Shown here in pieces: positions 1 to 11,681 of a stretch of DNA of 64,000 nt (positions are counted from its first letter, which is position 1; every line of letters starts with the position of its first letter). The notes below the pieces were generated by a model that was not told where the DNA came from, did no database searches, and saw nothing but the letters and a program-made list of their open reading frames with translations. Position numbers and translations under genes: made by a program. The stretch lies in contig JAKOGI010000184.1 in NCBI GenBank assembly GCA_029747015.1, positions 604,001 to 668,000 on the forward strand. The letters are read 5' to 3'. The stretch comes from Carnegiea gigantea (lineage: Eukaryota > Streptophyta > Magnoliopsida > Caryophyllales > Cactaceae).

Positions 1-1061
1 TCAAACACCTCTTTGACGCCAATCCATTCGGCCAAAGTTATGACTTTGCGGTTTGGGCAGTTCAAAGCTATATGCCTAGGTCCTTGGCATTTGAAGCACC
101 TTTTATTGCTCATAGGATTGGGATTGGGTCTATTTTGAGGGGCTTGGATCTTTTGTGGAGCTGGGGTTCTTTGTGGAAAGGAAGGGGATGGATTGGGGGG
201 CTTGGTTATAGGATTAGAACTCCCCTTATTAAAAGGTTGGTTTCGAGCAAAGGGCTTAGAATTCTGAGGTTTAGAGGGCTGCCTTGCTTTCTTTGTTGCT
301 CAACCTTGTGAGCAAGCATGCAAACTTCATCAAAAGTAGTGTAAGCTTGCAAATCAACCACATTAGCATACCTAAGATCAAGTCCTCCTAAGTACCAAAT
401 AAAGGTTTGCTCTTCGGGCTCTTGAAGATCACACTTGATTACAAGTTTCTCAAACTCATGTGTATACTCTTCAACATTCAGGTTACCTTGAGTAAGGTTA
501 TGGAGTTGAGAATGACAATCGTGGACATAAGTTGGCGGTAGAAATCTAGCTTTAAGCTTGGATTTCATCTTCTCCCATGTTTTGATTTTAGATTTCCTTT
601 CGCTAACTCGTTTAGCACACAAGTTAGTCCACCAAAGGGAGGTACTTTTTTTGAGCCTTAAGGCCACTAACTTCACCTTTTTATCTTCAGGAACATCTTT
701 GTACTCAAAAACATGCTCAACAGTATGCAACCAATCCAAGAATTCTTTAGGATCAAGCTTACCTTCAAACTCCAGGATTTCAACCTTGAAATCATTGGTA
801 TTAGCTTGAAACCTTGGTTCTGGTCTAGCCATTCTCAAGTGTTCATCCCCACTAGATGAATCCACATTATGGCTAAAAACTTGTTCTTGCCTGCTAGGAT
901 CAGATTGGAGAGGCTCTTCATTCACTTTCTATTTTTGCATTGAAACGGCTCCAAGTTGCTTTCGTAGGTAGTCATTCCGAGCTTAGAGTTCTTGCTGAAA
1001 GTGCTTGGCAATTCTTCAAAACTACATCAGATTGTTCTTCCAAACTTGTACTAGTACTCAT
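1..1061 (-). pseudogene. gag: gypsy gag (nucleocapsid/capsid), frameshifted, partial
   Basis: Gag builds the virus-like particle that packages retrotransposon RNA. The likely start is the ATG at 1061-1059, about 100 bases after the PBS. A frame change lies between that start and the long open stretch 925-206. That stretch carries the plant retrotransposon gag domain with the pattern EFEGKLDPKEFLDWL, then LWW and ARFLPP, and later YLGGLD. After another frame change comes a CCHC zinc knuckle at 98-57 (CFKC...H...C; spacing CX2CX4HX4C, all four ligands present). The domain is closely similar to the gag at 24434-24994. The frame changes mean no intact Gag can be made. Family assignment is firm; the exact lineage is not. 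Confidence 0.85.
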
Positions 1062-1165
1062 GGTGTATTCGGATGTGTGTTTAAGCTAGAACAAGGGATG
1101 TGTTTGGAAATGGATGGAAATGATTCTAGAAGTGGAGGGACATACCAAGCCAAGGAGAAACCTAA

Positions 1166-1177
1166 GCTCTAATAGCA
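1166..1177 (-). other. Primer-binding site (initiator Met-tRNA type, degenerate)
   Basis: On the element strand the bases just inside the 5' LTR read TGCTATTAGAGC. This matches the plant tRNA-iMet primer site TGGTATCAGAGC at 10 of 12 positions. It lies four bases from the LTR end, as in the related element at 25373-25384. Confidence 0.75.
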
Positions 1178-1181
1178 AATA

Positions 1182-2479
1182 TGATGTATCGTGGAAGGAG
1201 AAACATGAACACTCAAACCTAAATTCAAAGCTAGGGGAAAGCAAACTGAATTCAAGCTAAAGTCTAGGTGATTTCGTGAGTGAATGCAAGGATTAAATGA
1301 TAATCTAAACTCTTATTTAGCTACAGAAACACCACTAAGTTTGAGTTTAGCGTTGTTAACCTTAATTAGGATATAGAAATACCATCTAATTAAGAGTTAA
1401 GACTTACTTGATTACCATCTTAATCGACCAAATTAAGGATAAGCAAGTGAAGTATTTAAGGGAAACGAAAGCAAATGCTCTCAATTCTGGTTTGTATTTA
1501 AAATCAAAGCTATCTTTACCGAATGAACCTTAAAAGGACCTTATACACACAACCCTTAGGCAGAATACTAGCAAAGGGGGTTTCCTCCCTTGGAAGGAAA
1601 AATCTAAGTATGCTTAGCTAGGTGCTTAGGACTAATCTAGTTTACAAGCTTGATTAACCTAAGCTAATTACAACCAGAATGCAAGGAAAGCAAGAAAAAT
1701 GATAATGCTTAACATTAATACTCATAATTAAGCTTAATACAATCAGTTTTCTAAGGAAAAGTAGAGAAAAGCAGCCGTAAGGGAGATGTGCTTTTTGGCT
1801 AGCCAATCCAGATGAAGGGCTTGATTTCTCTCTTTGCATTCTCATCGGTTGCTCTTTCCAAAGCCTGTTTTAGCTACCAATGATGATGTTCCTGGTCTCC
1901 TTGATGCATGATTGAAGCAAGCAAGCAAGAAACCAATTGAGCAAACCTTTAGAAGTAGGAAAATCACGCAGCTACTTAACCGGGTTCTAGAAGCTCAAAA
2001 CAGCCCGGTTTTTTGCCCTTCTTTTAGCCAATCAAAAGTGAGCGTGATTTTTATTTTAGGCCATGGGGGGATACCTTAGGGTGTGTACAATCCCCCTATA
2101 AAGAAATCAAGGTATAAATCATGTTTAAGTAGGAGATTTCCACTAAAATATTTTACTGTACAGTTTTGGACCAAAACTGACAGGCTGAACAAAATGGCTT
2201 GATCTCTTCACATCGACTGAGCATGAGAGAGTTTTAATGCTTGGACATGAAATTTAACATCTTAAGGATCCCAAAAATGCAAAAATATCAAACTTAAGCC
2301 GCAATGTAGCTTAAGAAATCAAGTAAATAAAACCAGGTACATTCTGATCCTTTAACCCGGATGCATCACTTTGGCTCTTTTCCAGAATTTGAGCCATGGC
2401 TTGGACTTTGGAACTTGCACTGGACCTTGCAGGACTCCTAGGACCTTCTTTCATGTCTTGGCTTAAGGGGACTCCATCA
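1182..2479 (-). repeat. 5' LTR of the left-edge gypsy element
   Basis: This 1298-base LTR has TG...CA ends; on the plus strand it begins TGATGT and ends CCATCA. It aligns by eye along its length with 19626-20916 and 25389-26659. A TATA-like box on the element strand (TATAAGG, around 1539-1545) sits at the same place in all three copies and is the likely transcription start region. Only this LTR of the element is in the window. Confidence 0.88.
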
Positions 2480-2697
2480 CTATTTGACTTTCAGGCGGTT
2501 TCTCTATAAAAAGGCTATTTTCGACCTTATTTCAATGCCTATCATGCCATCTCCATACTCCGTTCTATTCTACCAGCATTAGGATTTTAGATAGATTAGA
2601 GGAAGAGAGAGAAATTAAAGTGAAGATTTGTAAGGATTCCATACCAGGTTTGCAATCGATAGATTCAAGTGCGTTATTTAGCTGAGAATTTCTTTTC

Positions 2698-2726
2698 CCT
2701 TCTCTTCTCTTCTCTTCTCTTTTCTC
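2698..2726. repeat. (TCTCT) pyrimidine microsatellite
   Basis: About five tandem TCTCT/CTTCT units form a short pyrimidine tract on the plus strand. It lies in the old repeat-like DNA between elements, downstream of a TATA-like box. Confidence 0.7.
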
Positions 2727-3760
2727 ATTTTTGGATTTATGTTTTATAATTTTCATTATCTTTTATTGTTTTGATTTTGGATTTATGCAAATACTAATTA
2801 TGTTCTTGACATACATTAATCTCTTTGAGCAATTCGGAATTGTTAGATTGTTGTAGTGGATCCTAGATGTTTATTTTCTTGCATGAAATTTGACCACTTT
2901 CTTGTATGTTTTGGGTATTGGATGAAGAACTAAAAGGGGAAATTTGATACTAGAACCTTAGGATTTGACTTGATTGTATGAAGTCTTGTGAAAGTCACAC
3001 CGATGAGACTCCTAGGGAAACAACCAAGTTCCTTATTTGGCCCCCTCGAAATGGCTTCCTAACTCTTAATTTTTTGTCCTCAGTCTAGACCAACTAGATA
3101 TAGGTAGATACCCTTTAGGACATCGAAGGGTTTCCTAATCAGCCTAGGGGATTGATTCCTACTCCCTTTTCCTAGTTTCATGCTAACAATATTCCCAGCT
3201 GACTTTTTCTAAAATAGTCCTCGACTCCTAATAGGATGCAGAGTCTTTTTTTTTTAAAACACCCAATCATGCTTATTGAAGTGTGGTTAAGTCTCCCCTT
3301 TATTCCTTAAACTCGGGTTAGACCTTAGTTGGGTTTGGGGTCAAGTGTTGTTTAGAGCTTAACTTGGCTTGAAGGTGACTTAGTCTATAACCCTGGTTAG
3401 TAAGTTCGACCTTTCCTAACCTGGGCTCTCCTAAGACCTAAAGCATGTATAGACCCTAGGGATAAAAAGTTAAATAATGGAATAACACATCCAAGCTTGC
3501 ATATGAGTTCCAATCCTAAACCAAGGTTCTAATTTACAAGGGTTATAGGTTGGGTTTAAAATAGTCTTGTGAACCAAACGCTCTCTAAATCATCCATGAG
3601 GTGCATGGCAAGACTAGGACGTTTCGGTTACTTCCCCAAGTCGTGTGGACCTAGAAGTGTGTCACGAGTAGGTGGATCCATGCATGTTCAGTAGAGTCTA
3701 GTGGACCTACTAAGTTAACCAATTGATTTTCCAAGGGGAAATTTTAGGATTACCACATAG

Positions 3761-3780
3761 AGGTGCCGTTATCCCGATTA
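3761..3780 (+). other. Possible degenerate Athila/Tat-type primer-binding site
   Basis: The sequence AGGTGCCGTTATCCCGATTA resembles the TGGCGCCGTTGCC primer site used by Athila/Tat gypsy elements, with 10 of the first 13 positions alike. Most differences are C/T or G/A changes. No paired LTR was found, so this is a weak call. Confidence 0.3.
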
Positions 3781-4447
3781 GGGCAATTTCTTTTAGTTCA
3801 AGATACCTAATGTAAGCGTAATTAAAATGTTTTCCCATGTTGAATTTTAAATCTCATCCTCTTAAAGAAAATCTTCCCAGTGGAGTCACCACTGTAAGGA
3901 TCCACCTCCCTGAGGGTGCGATCCCCTACGAGTGGTTTGGGTGTTTTTATTTTTTATTTGGTTTTTTTAGAAAAGATGACTATTAATCATTCTTTTTTTT
4001 TTTTTTTAGTTTTGATATCTGGAATTGAGAGTTTTATAGAAAAGGATTAGATAATTGGATTTTCATGCTAATTCAGGTCAGATTTCTGGACTATAATTAG
4101 GCTACGTGCATGATCTTGATCTAAGACAGTAGCTGCTGCCTATTCCAAGAGTAGGACAGCCTTGTGAATCCAATAACCTGGCCGAGTCCTGGGCTAGAAT
4201 AGGGCCCAATCCTTGGTCTAGACAGGTACACTATCTTGGATCAAAATGGTTCTACCGAAAATAAAAAAGAACAAAAAATAAAGAGAATAAAAAGTTGCAT
4301 CAAGTAGAGTCACCAGTGAGTTTTAGGAAAAACTTAAAAAACACATGACTTTTGAAGTAAATCATACCAATAGGGACAACCAAAGGGATACCAAAGGGAC
4401 AATTAATCTTGCTTCACAAAGGTTTCCGAAAAGCCCCCTCGCAATCC

Positions 4448-5854
4448 TGATGTAGGGTATGACACACAAGAGAGTTCCCAAGATTCAAATCATATCTAAG
4501 ATACCATTTAAGGTTAGGGAGATCAAGGAAACCAGATTACACTTAGCCAGATTCAATCCTTGTTCTCTTACTCCAAACCAGAATTAGACACCATTTTGGA
4601 TGGTATGATTATGGGAGTTCCTAAGACCTCCTATAGGCAAGTCCTACTTTATTGGACTCCCTAAGAAATCTATTTTCATGAAGGGAACATAATTTTGTCC
4701 TACGTTATAGGCATTTTGCTACATTGGTTCAAAACAGTGAAAGTATACCAAGAAGGTTCGGTTTACCCGTCTTAAAAGATTAGGTGGAATCACCACCTAA
4801 AACCTAATTTAAGGCTAGAAATTTTGCTTAGGATGTTAACCAACATCCTAAGGTGTCAAGCCATGAAGATAAATCCAAATCATGATTAGTTCTTCATGGA
4901 GTTCCAATTGCGTTTTCTCAACTGCTGTAGTTTGAAGCTATTCTAGACCTAGTTTAAATTTATGGATGTTTCCTCCATGTAAACATAATTTAGGGCTAAT
5001 TTTTCTATTTGGGGTGATCATTAACATCCCAAGTATCCAGGATATGCATTGAAATTAGCCCCAAGTGAATGGGGAACAATCTTGATCATTTTTAATGTTT
5101 AACTGGGCCCGTTAAGTTAAAATAAGTTATTTTGGTTTTGCTTAAGGTCTTCCTTAATCAAGAGCGTTTGCTCACCTGCTAGCTTGCTTTCCTTGTTGCT
5201 TAGGCCTCTAGGAACATCATCATTACCACCCTTGCAGCTTTGGAAACCCAAGTGGCCAATTGGTCTTTGAAGTGAAAGCCACTTACTCACAAATTGGATG
5301 GCCGAAAAGTGCAACCTGCAGCCTAGCTCTTCTCTCTCTAGCATGTGCAACTAGTTTGTTTAAGGTTAGTTAATTATGTTTTAGTCCTGAATTGGTTTTA
5401 AACATATTGTGTTAGCCACACTCATGCTTATAATTAGCTTAAGCTAAAACTATTTTGCAAAACAGTTTGGTTAAGTTGGGCTGTTTAAGCTTAGGAGCTA
5501 GGTTCCCTGCTTGCTAGCTTATGGACGTGTATATATACTTGGTAGGTAGCTTGTTCAAGGTAGCATTTGCTGAATGAAAACCTCCATTTTTGAATTTTAA
5601 CTCAACTCTCTCAAATCTCTCTTTAATCAATCTAAATTAATTGTTAATTAGAGTGGTTTCATTTAATCCATTTCTGGTGGTTTAGCCTTTATGACTTGGA
5701 TGGTGGATTCCTAACTTAGGTTGGGTGGTGTCTTGGCCTTTATCCCATTCATATCTCTCTGTTTTGGTTCTATTTCATTGTTGATTCAAGGCTAAGCAAA
5801 GATTAGATTGTAAACTAGCTTCATTACTTGTGTTCCTTCAAGGCTCACGCATCA
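4448..5854 (+). repeat. 5' LTR of plus-strand gypsy element
   Basis: This 1407-base LTR begins TGATGTAGGG and ends CGCATCA. It is paired with 10271-11681 (1411 bases). A TATATATA box at 5530-5537 marks the probable promoter, with R and U5 in the last ~300 bases. Confidence 0.95.
5530..5537 (+). promoter_or_regulatory. LTR TATA box
   Basis: TATATATA occurs about 320 bases before the LTR end. The other LTR has TATATAAATA at the matching place (11356-11365). The position suits the U3/R boundary of a retrotransposon promoter. Confidence 0.6.
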
Positions 5855-5857
5855 AAG

Positions 5858-5869
5858 TGGTGTCAGAGC
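5858..5869 (+). other. Primer-binding site (initiator Met-tRNA)
   Basis: TGGTGTCAGAGC begins three bases after the 5' LTR. It matches the tRNA-iMet site TGGTATCAGAGC at 11 of 12 positions. Confidence 0.9.
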
Positions 5870-6030
5870 ATAACATAGTGAGTTTGCTTGCTATTTCCTT
5901 GGTTTTATAATCTCCCCTATTTTGAAATCACGTTTCTAGCAGCTACAAAGAACCCCTTAAGGCCCAAACACACACCCAGCCATAAAAGAACCTAAACTCC
6001 ATAAAATTGCCTAGAATATGTTTTTAGTCC

Positions 6031-7200
6031 ATGGTCGGGAGAGAGAAAGCTAAACCTTCCCAAACTAGAGTACCTAGGGGGTTAACCCTTGAGGACGCTC
6101 GTGAGTTAAGAATAAGAAATTCCATACTTCAACTCCAAAGAGATGTCCAAACACTTACCACTAGCCTTGCTGATGGTTTGGCCATATTTAAAGATGATCC
6201 TTGAGGGACTAGGAGGAGAAAGCATGGCCAGCCTAGGAATGATCTAACCTTAGATCATTCATCTTCTTCCCAAGATGAATACTCACCTAAGGGTAGGAGA
6301 AGGCCAACCAGAAACCATGAGGATGATTTGAGGGATATGAAATTTGATCCCCTAGATTTTGAAGGAACTTTGATTCCAGATGTGTACCTTGAATGGATTC
6401 AAACTATTAAGAGATTTCTTGAGGTTGATGGCTATTCTACTGAAAAGTCTTTTAAGGTAGATATCCTTAAACTCAAAAAATATACTTCCCTATGGTATGA
6501 AAATACCAAAAGGCAACGAGCCAAGGAGGAAAAGCCACGGATCACAACCTGGTCCAAATTGAGAAAACTAATGAACAAAAGGTTTCTGCATGAGGCTTAC
6601 AAGAGGGATCCTACCTTAGAGTGTCCTCCTTAAATCAGGGTTGAATGAGTGTGAAGAAATGTATCGGGGAGTTTGAACAACTCAAGATAAGGAGTAGTTT
6701 AGAGGAGGAACCAGACCAACCTGTTATTAGGTTCCTAAAGGGGCTAGATCAAAGCATAGCTAAGAAAGATAATCTTCAACCTTACTGGGGTTTTGAGGAT
6801 GTTTGTAAGTTAGCTGTCAAGGTAGAGAAGTATTCTAAAAACAAAAAGCCATATACAAGCTCTTATTCTCATCCTAACCGTAATCTAAAACCTATTCTAC
6901 CCCTAAACCTGAAACATAAGCCAAGGCAGATTTGTCCAAAGATAAGGGCAAGGGAGTTGTGAAGGAATTCCCTAAACAACTTGATGGCAAAAGGTGCTTC
7001 AAATGTCAAGGGTATGGTCATTTTTAAGCCGAATGCCCAAACAGAAGGGCCTTCACCATTAAAGAGATTGAGAAGATTGACTAGATTGTCATTGAGCCCT
7101 ATGAAGAAAAAGTTGAGGAGGAAGAGGAGGACACCATCCTAGCACTTGAAGTTAGGGAGTTTCTGGTCCTCAAAAGGGTATTACACACTATAGCGAGTCC
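6031..7200 (+). pseudogene. gag: gypsy gag, multiply broken
   Basis: The probable start is the ATG at 6031. The same frame runs into the later long open stretch 6328-6633 but is stopped by a TGA at 6202-6204. The gag domain follows with YLEWIQTIKRF and SLWYENTKR motifs. A frame change near 6633-6645 leads into the second half (6645-6962; FLKGLDQSIAK). A third frame holds the CCHC knuckle from 6995 (CFKC...H...C), which itself contains a TAA after the histidine. No functional particle protein can be made. The domain order matches the gags at 206-925 and 24434-24994, but the sequence is clearly a different family. Confidence 0.85.
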
Positions 7201-10200
7201 AAGGGAAGAAAACTAGAGAGAGCTTATCTTTCACTCTCGGTGTGTCATTCAAGGGAAGGTATGTAGTTTAATCATTGATGTGGGTAGTTGTGCTAATGCT
7301 GCCTTATCCCATTTGATTGATAAACTTAAGCTACCTACTGTCTGCCATCCTCAGCTTACTCCTTACAATGGCTCAAGAAAGAAAATGAGGTTCTTGTAAC
7401 AAAATAGGCCCTAATTACATCCAACATAGATAACTTTAAAAATGAGGTCCTTTGCGATATCTAGCCAATAGATGCATGCCATTTACTTCTTAGGAGTCCC
7501 TGGCAGTTTGATAAAGGTGACATTCATAATAGGATAGCCAATACCTACACCTTTAAGGTCAAGGGTCGGAACTACACCCTCACCCCTTTACGCCTCAGCT
7601 AAATCCAGAACATTAAACCTAGCCTTATGCAGGGAGACACAAATGAGAAAGCCCTATTTCTAAGTGAAACACGACTGGAGAGATCAATAACTAAAGCTCA
7701 ACCAAATTATGCCTTACTTGTGTTGAAAGAAGGAGAAGAAGTGACATCTTTGCATCCCTTTGCTCAGCCCCTTGTCCATGAGTATTTGGATGTGTTTCCT
7801 AGTGATTTACCCTTAGGATTACCTTCACTTAGAGGCATTGAGCATCAAATAGACCTACTACTCAGAGCTGCCCTACCAAACAAACCAGCCTATAGGTGTA
7901 ACCCTACTAAAACTAAGGAACTTCAGAGGCAAGTTCAAGAGCTTATTATTAGAGGTTATGTAAGAGAGAGCATGATTCCTTGTTCTATTCCAACCTTACT
8001 TATACCTAAGAAGGATGGAACCATAAGAATGTGCATGGATAGTCGAGCCATAAACAACATTACCATCAAGTATAGGTACCTTATCCCTAGGCTTGAAAAT
8101 ATGCTAGATGAACTGCATGGCTCAAAGATGTTTTTCAGGATAGACTTGAGGAGTGGATACCATCAGATTAGGATGAGGGACAGTGAAGAGTGGAAGACAA
8201 CATTTAAAACAATGCAAGGGTTGTATGAATAGCTTGTCATGCCATTTGGTCTGTCTAATGCCCCTAGTACCGTCATGAAGTTGATGAATGAAGTCCTTAA
8301 GCCCTTCATGGGTCACTTTGCAGTGGTTTATTTTGATGACATTCTAGTTTATAGCCAGAATGAGAGGTAACACATGGATCATCTGAAGCTGTTTTTTAAG
8401 GTTCTAAGAAGATAGAAACTCTATGCCAAGATAGAAAAGTGTGAGTTTTTCACTCCACAACTCACTTTCCTTAGTTATGTACTTTAGCTCAAGGCATTCA
8501 GGTTGATCAAAGCAAGATTGAGGCAATCTAATCCTGGCCTTAACCTAAATTAGTCATAGAGGTGAGAAGTTTTTATGGTTTGACATCTTTTTCCAGGAGG
8601 TTCATTAGAGATTTCAGGTTAGTTATGGCCCCCATTACTGAGTGCATTAAGAAAGTAGTCTTTAAGTGGTCTAAGGCTTCTTAGAAGGCCTTTCAAAAGA
8701 TTAAATAGAGGCTTTGCCAAGCACCAGTCTTAGCGCTACAAAACTTTGAAGATCTGTTGTCCTAATCCAATCCAGAAGACCTATTGCCTATTTTAGTGAG
8801 AACCTACCAAAAGCAACTATAGCACCGATGATAAAGAGTTCTATGCTATTGTGAGAGCCTTGACTCATTGGGGTTATTATCTCAGAGCTAGATATTTTAT
8901 CCTATATTTTAACTATCATGCTTTCAAGTACATCAATGGTTAATACAAATTGAATCCCAGGCGTGTAAAATGGGTGAAGTTCCTCCAGTCATTCAACTTT
9001 ACTTGCAAATACATGAGTGGGAAGGGGAATGTGGTCATAAATGCCCTATCTAGTAGGTATACTCTCCTTTCTGTTTTGGAAGTAAAGGAACTTGGATTCC
9101 ATTCAATCCAAGCTATCTATAAGGAGGATCCTGATTTCCAACCCCTAATTGAGGAAGTTCCAAAGGATGGCCTCTACGCTTTCCAGGAAGTCTATCTATT
9201 AAGATAACAAGCTTTGCATCCCAAAATGTTCATTGAGGGAGTTATTGATCTGAGTGGCTCATGGTGGCGCTCTTACCGGCCATTTTGGCCTAAACAAAAC
9301 AATTGATATTCTAAAAGAGCATTTCTATTGGCCTAAGATGGGTGAGGATGTTCAGACGATCATTTCGGCTTGCCCCATTTACCATAAAGCTAAGAGTTAG
9401 TTCCACCAAGGCTTATACACCCCACTGCCCGTGCCTTTGAAGCCTTGGGATAATGTTAGTATGAATTTCATTGTATCCCTTCCTAGGACCCAAAGGGGAA
9501 AGGATGCAATCATGGTGGTTGTGGATAGATTTTTAAAGATGGCTCACTTTATTCCATACCACAAAATTGATGATGCTAGCTACAGTGCTTAATTATACTT
9601 TAAGGAGATCATTAGGCTCTATGGAGTGCCTAAGTCCATTGTATCTGATAGAGATTCTAAGCTTCTGTCCCACTTTTAGAGGAGTTTGTGGAAGCTTCTA
9701 GGCACTAAGCTATTGTTTAGTACAACCTATCATCCCCAAACTATTAGCCCAATGGGGGTAACAAATCGAACTCTTATTACTTTGCTTAGGTGTTTGTGAG
9801 CAAAAGCCTAAAAGATTAGGATTTGAAACTGGCCTACGCTGAGTTTGCCTATAATAGGGCTCTATCCTATGCTACTAAACACTCTCCCTCTGAGTGTATG
9901 TATGGGGTGAACCGTCTTAGCCCTATTGATTTGTTGTCCCTACCTAGTGAGTCAAGGGTGAATCATGAAAAGAACTGAGGGCAAAAGAGATGAAGAAGTT
10001 ACATGAGTAGATAAGGAACCACATAGAAAAGACCAATGCAGCTTATAAGGCAAGGGCAAATAAGTATAGGAAGAAGCTGGAATTTAGTCCAAGAGATCTA
10101 GTCTGGTTACACCTCAGGAAGGAGAGGTTCCCATCCAGGAGGAAGAACAAGCTTATGTTAAGAGGGGATGGGCCATTCAAGATCATACCATTCAAGATCA

Positions 10201-10270
10201 TTTAGCAGCTGGAGGACTGTTTTGAAGACCCTTCGAATTTGAGATCAAATCCGTTTGAAGGAGGGGAGGT
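7201..10270 (+). pseudogene. pol: gypsy pol (protease-RT-RNase H-integrase), dead
   Basis: Pol copies the element RNA into DNA and inserts it. Protease is recognised at about 7220-7310 by IIDVGS, a variant of IIDGGS. RT runs from about 7950 (LIPKKDGTIRMCMDSRAIN) to YFDD at about 8329-8340. RNase H is seen at about 8810-9050 (DDKEFYAIVRAL, then [14 protein letters not shown]). Integrase is at about 9260-9850, with GHFG...CP in the zinc region and [10 protein letters not shown] in the core. In-frame stops occur at 8230, 8368 and 8413. The last zinc cysteine reads Tyr, the first catalytic Asp reads Asn (MNFI), and the catalytic Glu region is destroyed. The C-terminal frame reads across the PPT into the 3' LTR, as in the two minus-strand gypsy pols in this window. 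Confidence 0.9.
10257..10270 (+). other. Polypurine tract of gypsy element
   Basis: GAAGGAGGGGAGGT lies directly before the 3' LTR start TGATATAGGG. It is the expected primer for plus-strand DNA synthesis and also encodes pol residues (FEGGEV). Confidence 0.88.
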
Positions 10271-11681
10271 TGATATAGGGCATGACACCAACAGAGTTCG
10301 TAAGATCCAAATTATGTCTAAGATGTCATTCAAGGTTAGGGAGACCAAGGAAACCAGATTACACTTAGCCAGATTCAATCCTTGTTCTCCTGCTCCAAAC
10401 CAAAATTAAACATCATTTTAGATGGTATGATTCTAGGCACTTCTAAGACCTCTTATGGGCAAGTCTTACTTTGTTTTACTCCCTAAGAAATTTATTTTCA
10501 TGAAGGGAACTCAATTTTAGCCTATGTCATAGGTATTTTGCTACATTTGTCCAAAATAGTGAAGGTACATCGGGAAGGTCTAGCTTACCATCTTAAAAGA
10601 TTAGGTAGAATCACCACCTAAAACCTGATTTAGGCCGAGAATGTTTGCTTATGATGTTAACTAACATCCTAAGGTATCAAGCCATGAAGAGAAATCCATA
10701 TCATGACTAGTTCTTCGTGGAGTTCCAACTGTATTTTCTCAACCATTGTAGTTTGAAGCTATTCCAGACCCAATTTCAGTTTCTAGATGTTTCCCCTACC
10801 TAAACCTAATTTAGGGCTGGTTTTTCTATTTGAAGTGATCATTAACATCCCAAGCATCCAGGGTATGCATTGAAATCATCCCCAAGTCAAGTATGGCTTG
10901 GGGAGCATCTTGACCATTTATAGTGTTCAATCGAGCTCGTTAAGCAGAAATAAGCTGTTTTGGTTTTGCTTAAGGTTTTCCTTAATGAAGAGGGTTTGCT
11001 CACCTACTAGCTTGCTTTCATGGTTACTTAAGCCTCCGAGAACATCATCATTACCACTCTTACAGCTTTGGCAGCCCACTTAACCAATTGGCCTTTGAAG
11101 TGAAAGCCACTTGTTCACGGATTGGATGGCCTCACAGTGCAACCTACTGCCTATCTTTTTTCTCTACAGCATATGCAAGTGGTTTTTTTAAGGTTAATCA
11201 ATCATGTTTTAGTCCTTAAATGGTTTTAAATAGATTGTATTAGCCACACTCATACTTGTAATTAGCTTCAGCTAAAACTATTTTGCAAAATAGTTTAGTT
11301 AAGTCGGGTTGCTTAAGCTTAGGAGCTAGGTTCCTTGCTTGCTAGCATATGGACATATATAAATACTTGCTAGGTAGCTTGTTCAAGGCATCATTTGATT
11401 AATGAAAACCTCCATTTTTGAGTTTTAACTCAAGTCTCCCAAATCTCTGTTTAATCAATTTAAGCTGACTGTTAATTAGAGTAGTTCCCTTAATCCATTT
11501 CTGGTGGCCTAGCCTTTATGATTTGGAGGGTGGATTTCCAACTTAGCTAGGGTGGTGGCTTGGCCTTTATGCCATTTGTGTCTCTCTGTTTTGGTTCTGT
11601 TCCATTGTTGATTCAATGCTAAGCAAAGATCAAATTGCGAACCGGCTTCATAGCTTGAGTTCTTTCAAGGCTCACGCATCA
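10271..11681 (+). repeat. 3' LTR of plus-strand gypsy element
   Basis: This 1411-base LTR pairs with 4448-5854 and ends CGCATCA, followed by the TSD AATCC. The TATA-like TATATAAATA is at 11356-11365. Confidence 0.95.

Larger units (their letters stand above)
1..2479 (-). mobile_element. Ty3/gypsy retrotransposon, 5' end only (cut by window edge)
   Basis: The piece reads leftwards: 5' LTR (1182-2479), a tRNA-Met type primer-binding site, then gag running off the left edge. Its LTR has the same ends (TGATGG...ACATCA on its own strand) and much of the same sequence as the LTRs of the element at 19626-26659, so both belong to one family. Pol and the 3' LTR must lie to the left of the window. The flank after the LTR is CTATT (2480-2484); the partner target-site copy cannot be seen. 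Gag is frameshifted, so this copy is dead. Confidence 0.9.
2480..4447. other. Old repeat-like DNA, no gene recognised
   Basis: This stretch separates two gypsy elements and holds no open frame worth calling. It has a TATA-like CTCTATAAAAAGG around 2502-2514, a short TCTCT tract near 2700, and a weak primer-site-like sequence at 3761-3780. It also has two copies of a GAGTCACCA phrase (near 3890 and 4308) of the kind common in the leaders of old plant retrotransposons. I infer a worn LTR plus leader in plus orientation but cannot set its ends. The segment continues past the element at 4448-11681, because the AATCC target site joins 4447 to 11687. Confidence 0.4.
4448..11681 (+). mobile_element. 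Complete, inactive Ty3/gypsy retrotransposon (7.2 kb) with TSD AATCC
   Basis: The element has all structural parts in order: 5' LTR (4448-5854), PBS (5858-5869), gag, protease, RT, RNase H, integrase, PPT (10257-10270) and 3' LTR (10271-11681). A perfect 5-base target-site duplication AATCC flanks it at 4443-4447 and 11682-11686. The order RT-RNase H-integrase is that of Ty3/gypsy. The LTRs differ at roughly 12% of positions over the first ~120 bases by eye, which points to an old insertion. Gag and pol carry several stops and frameshifts, and integrase has lost catalytic residues. Confidence 0.95.
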
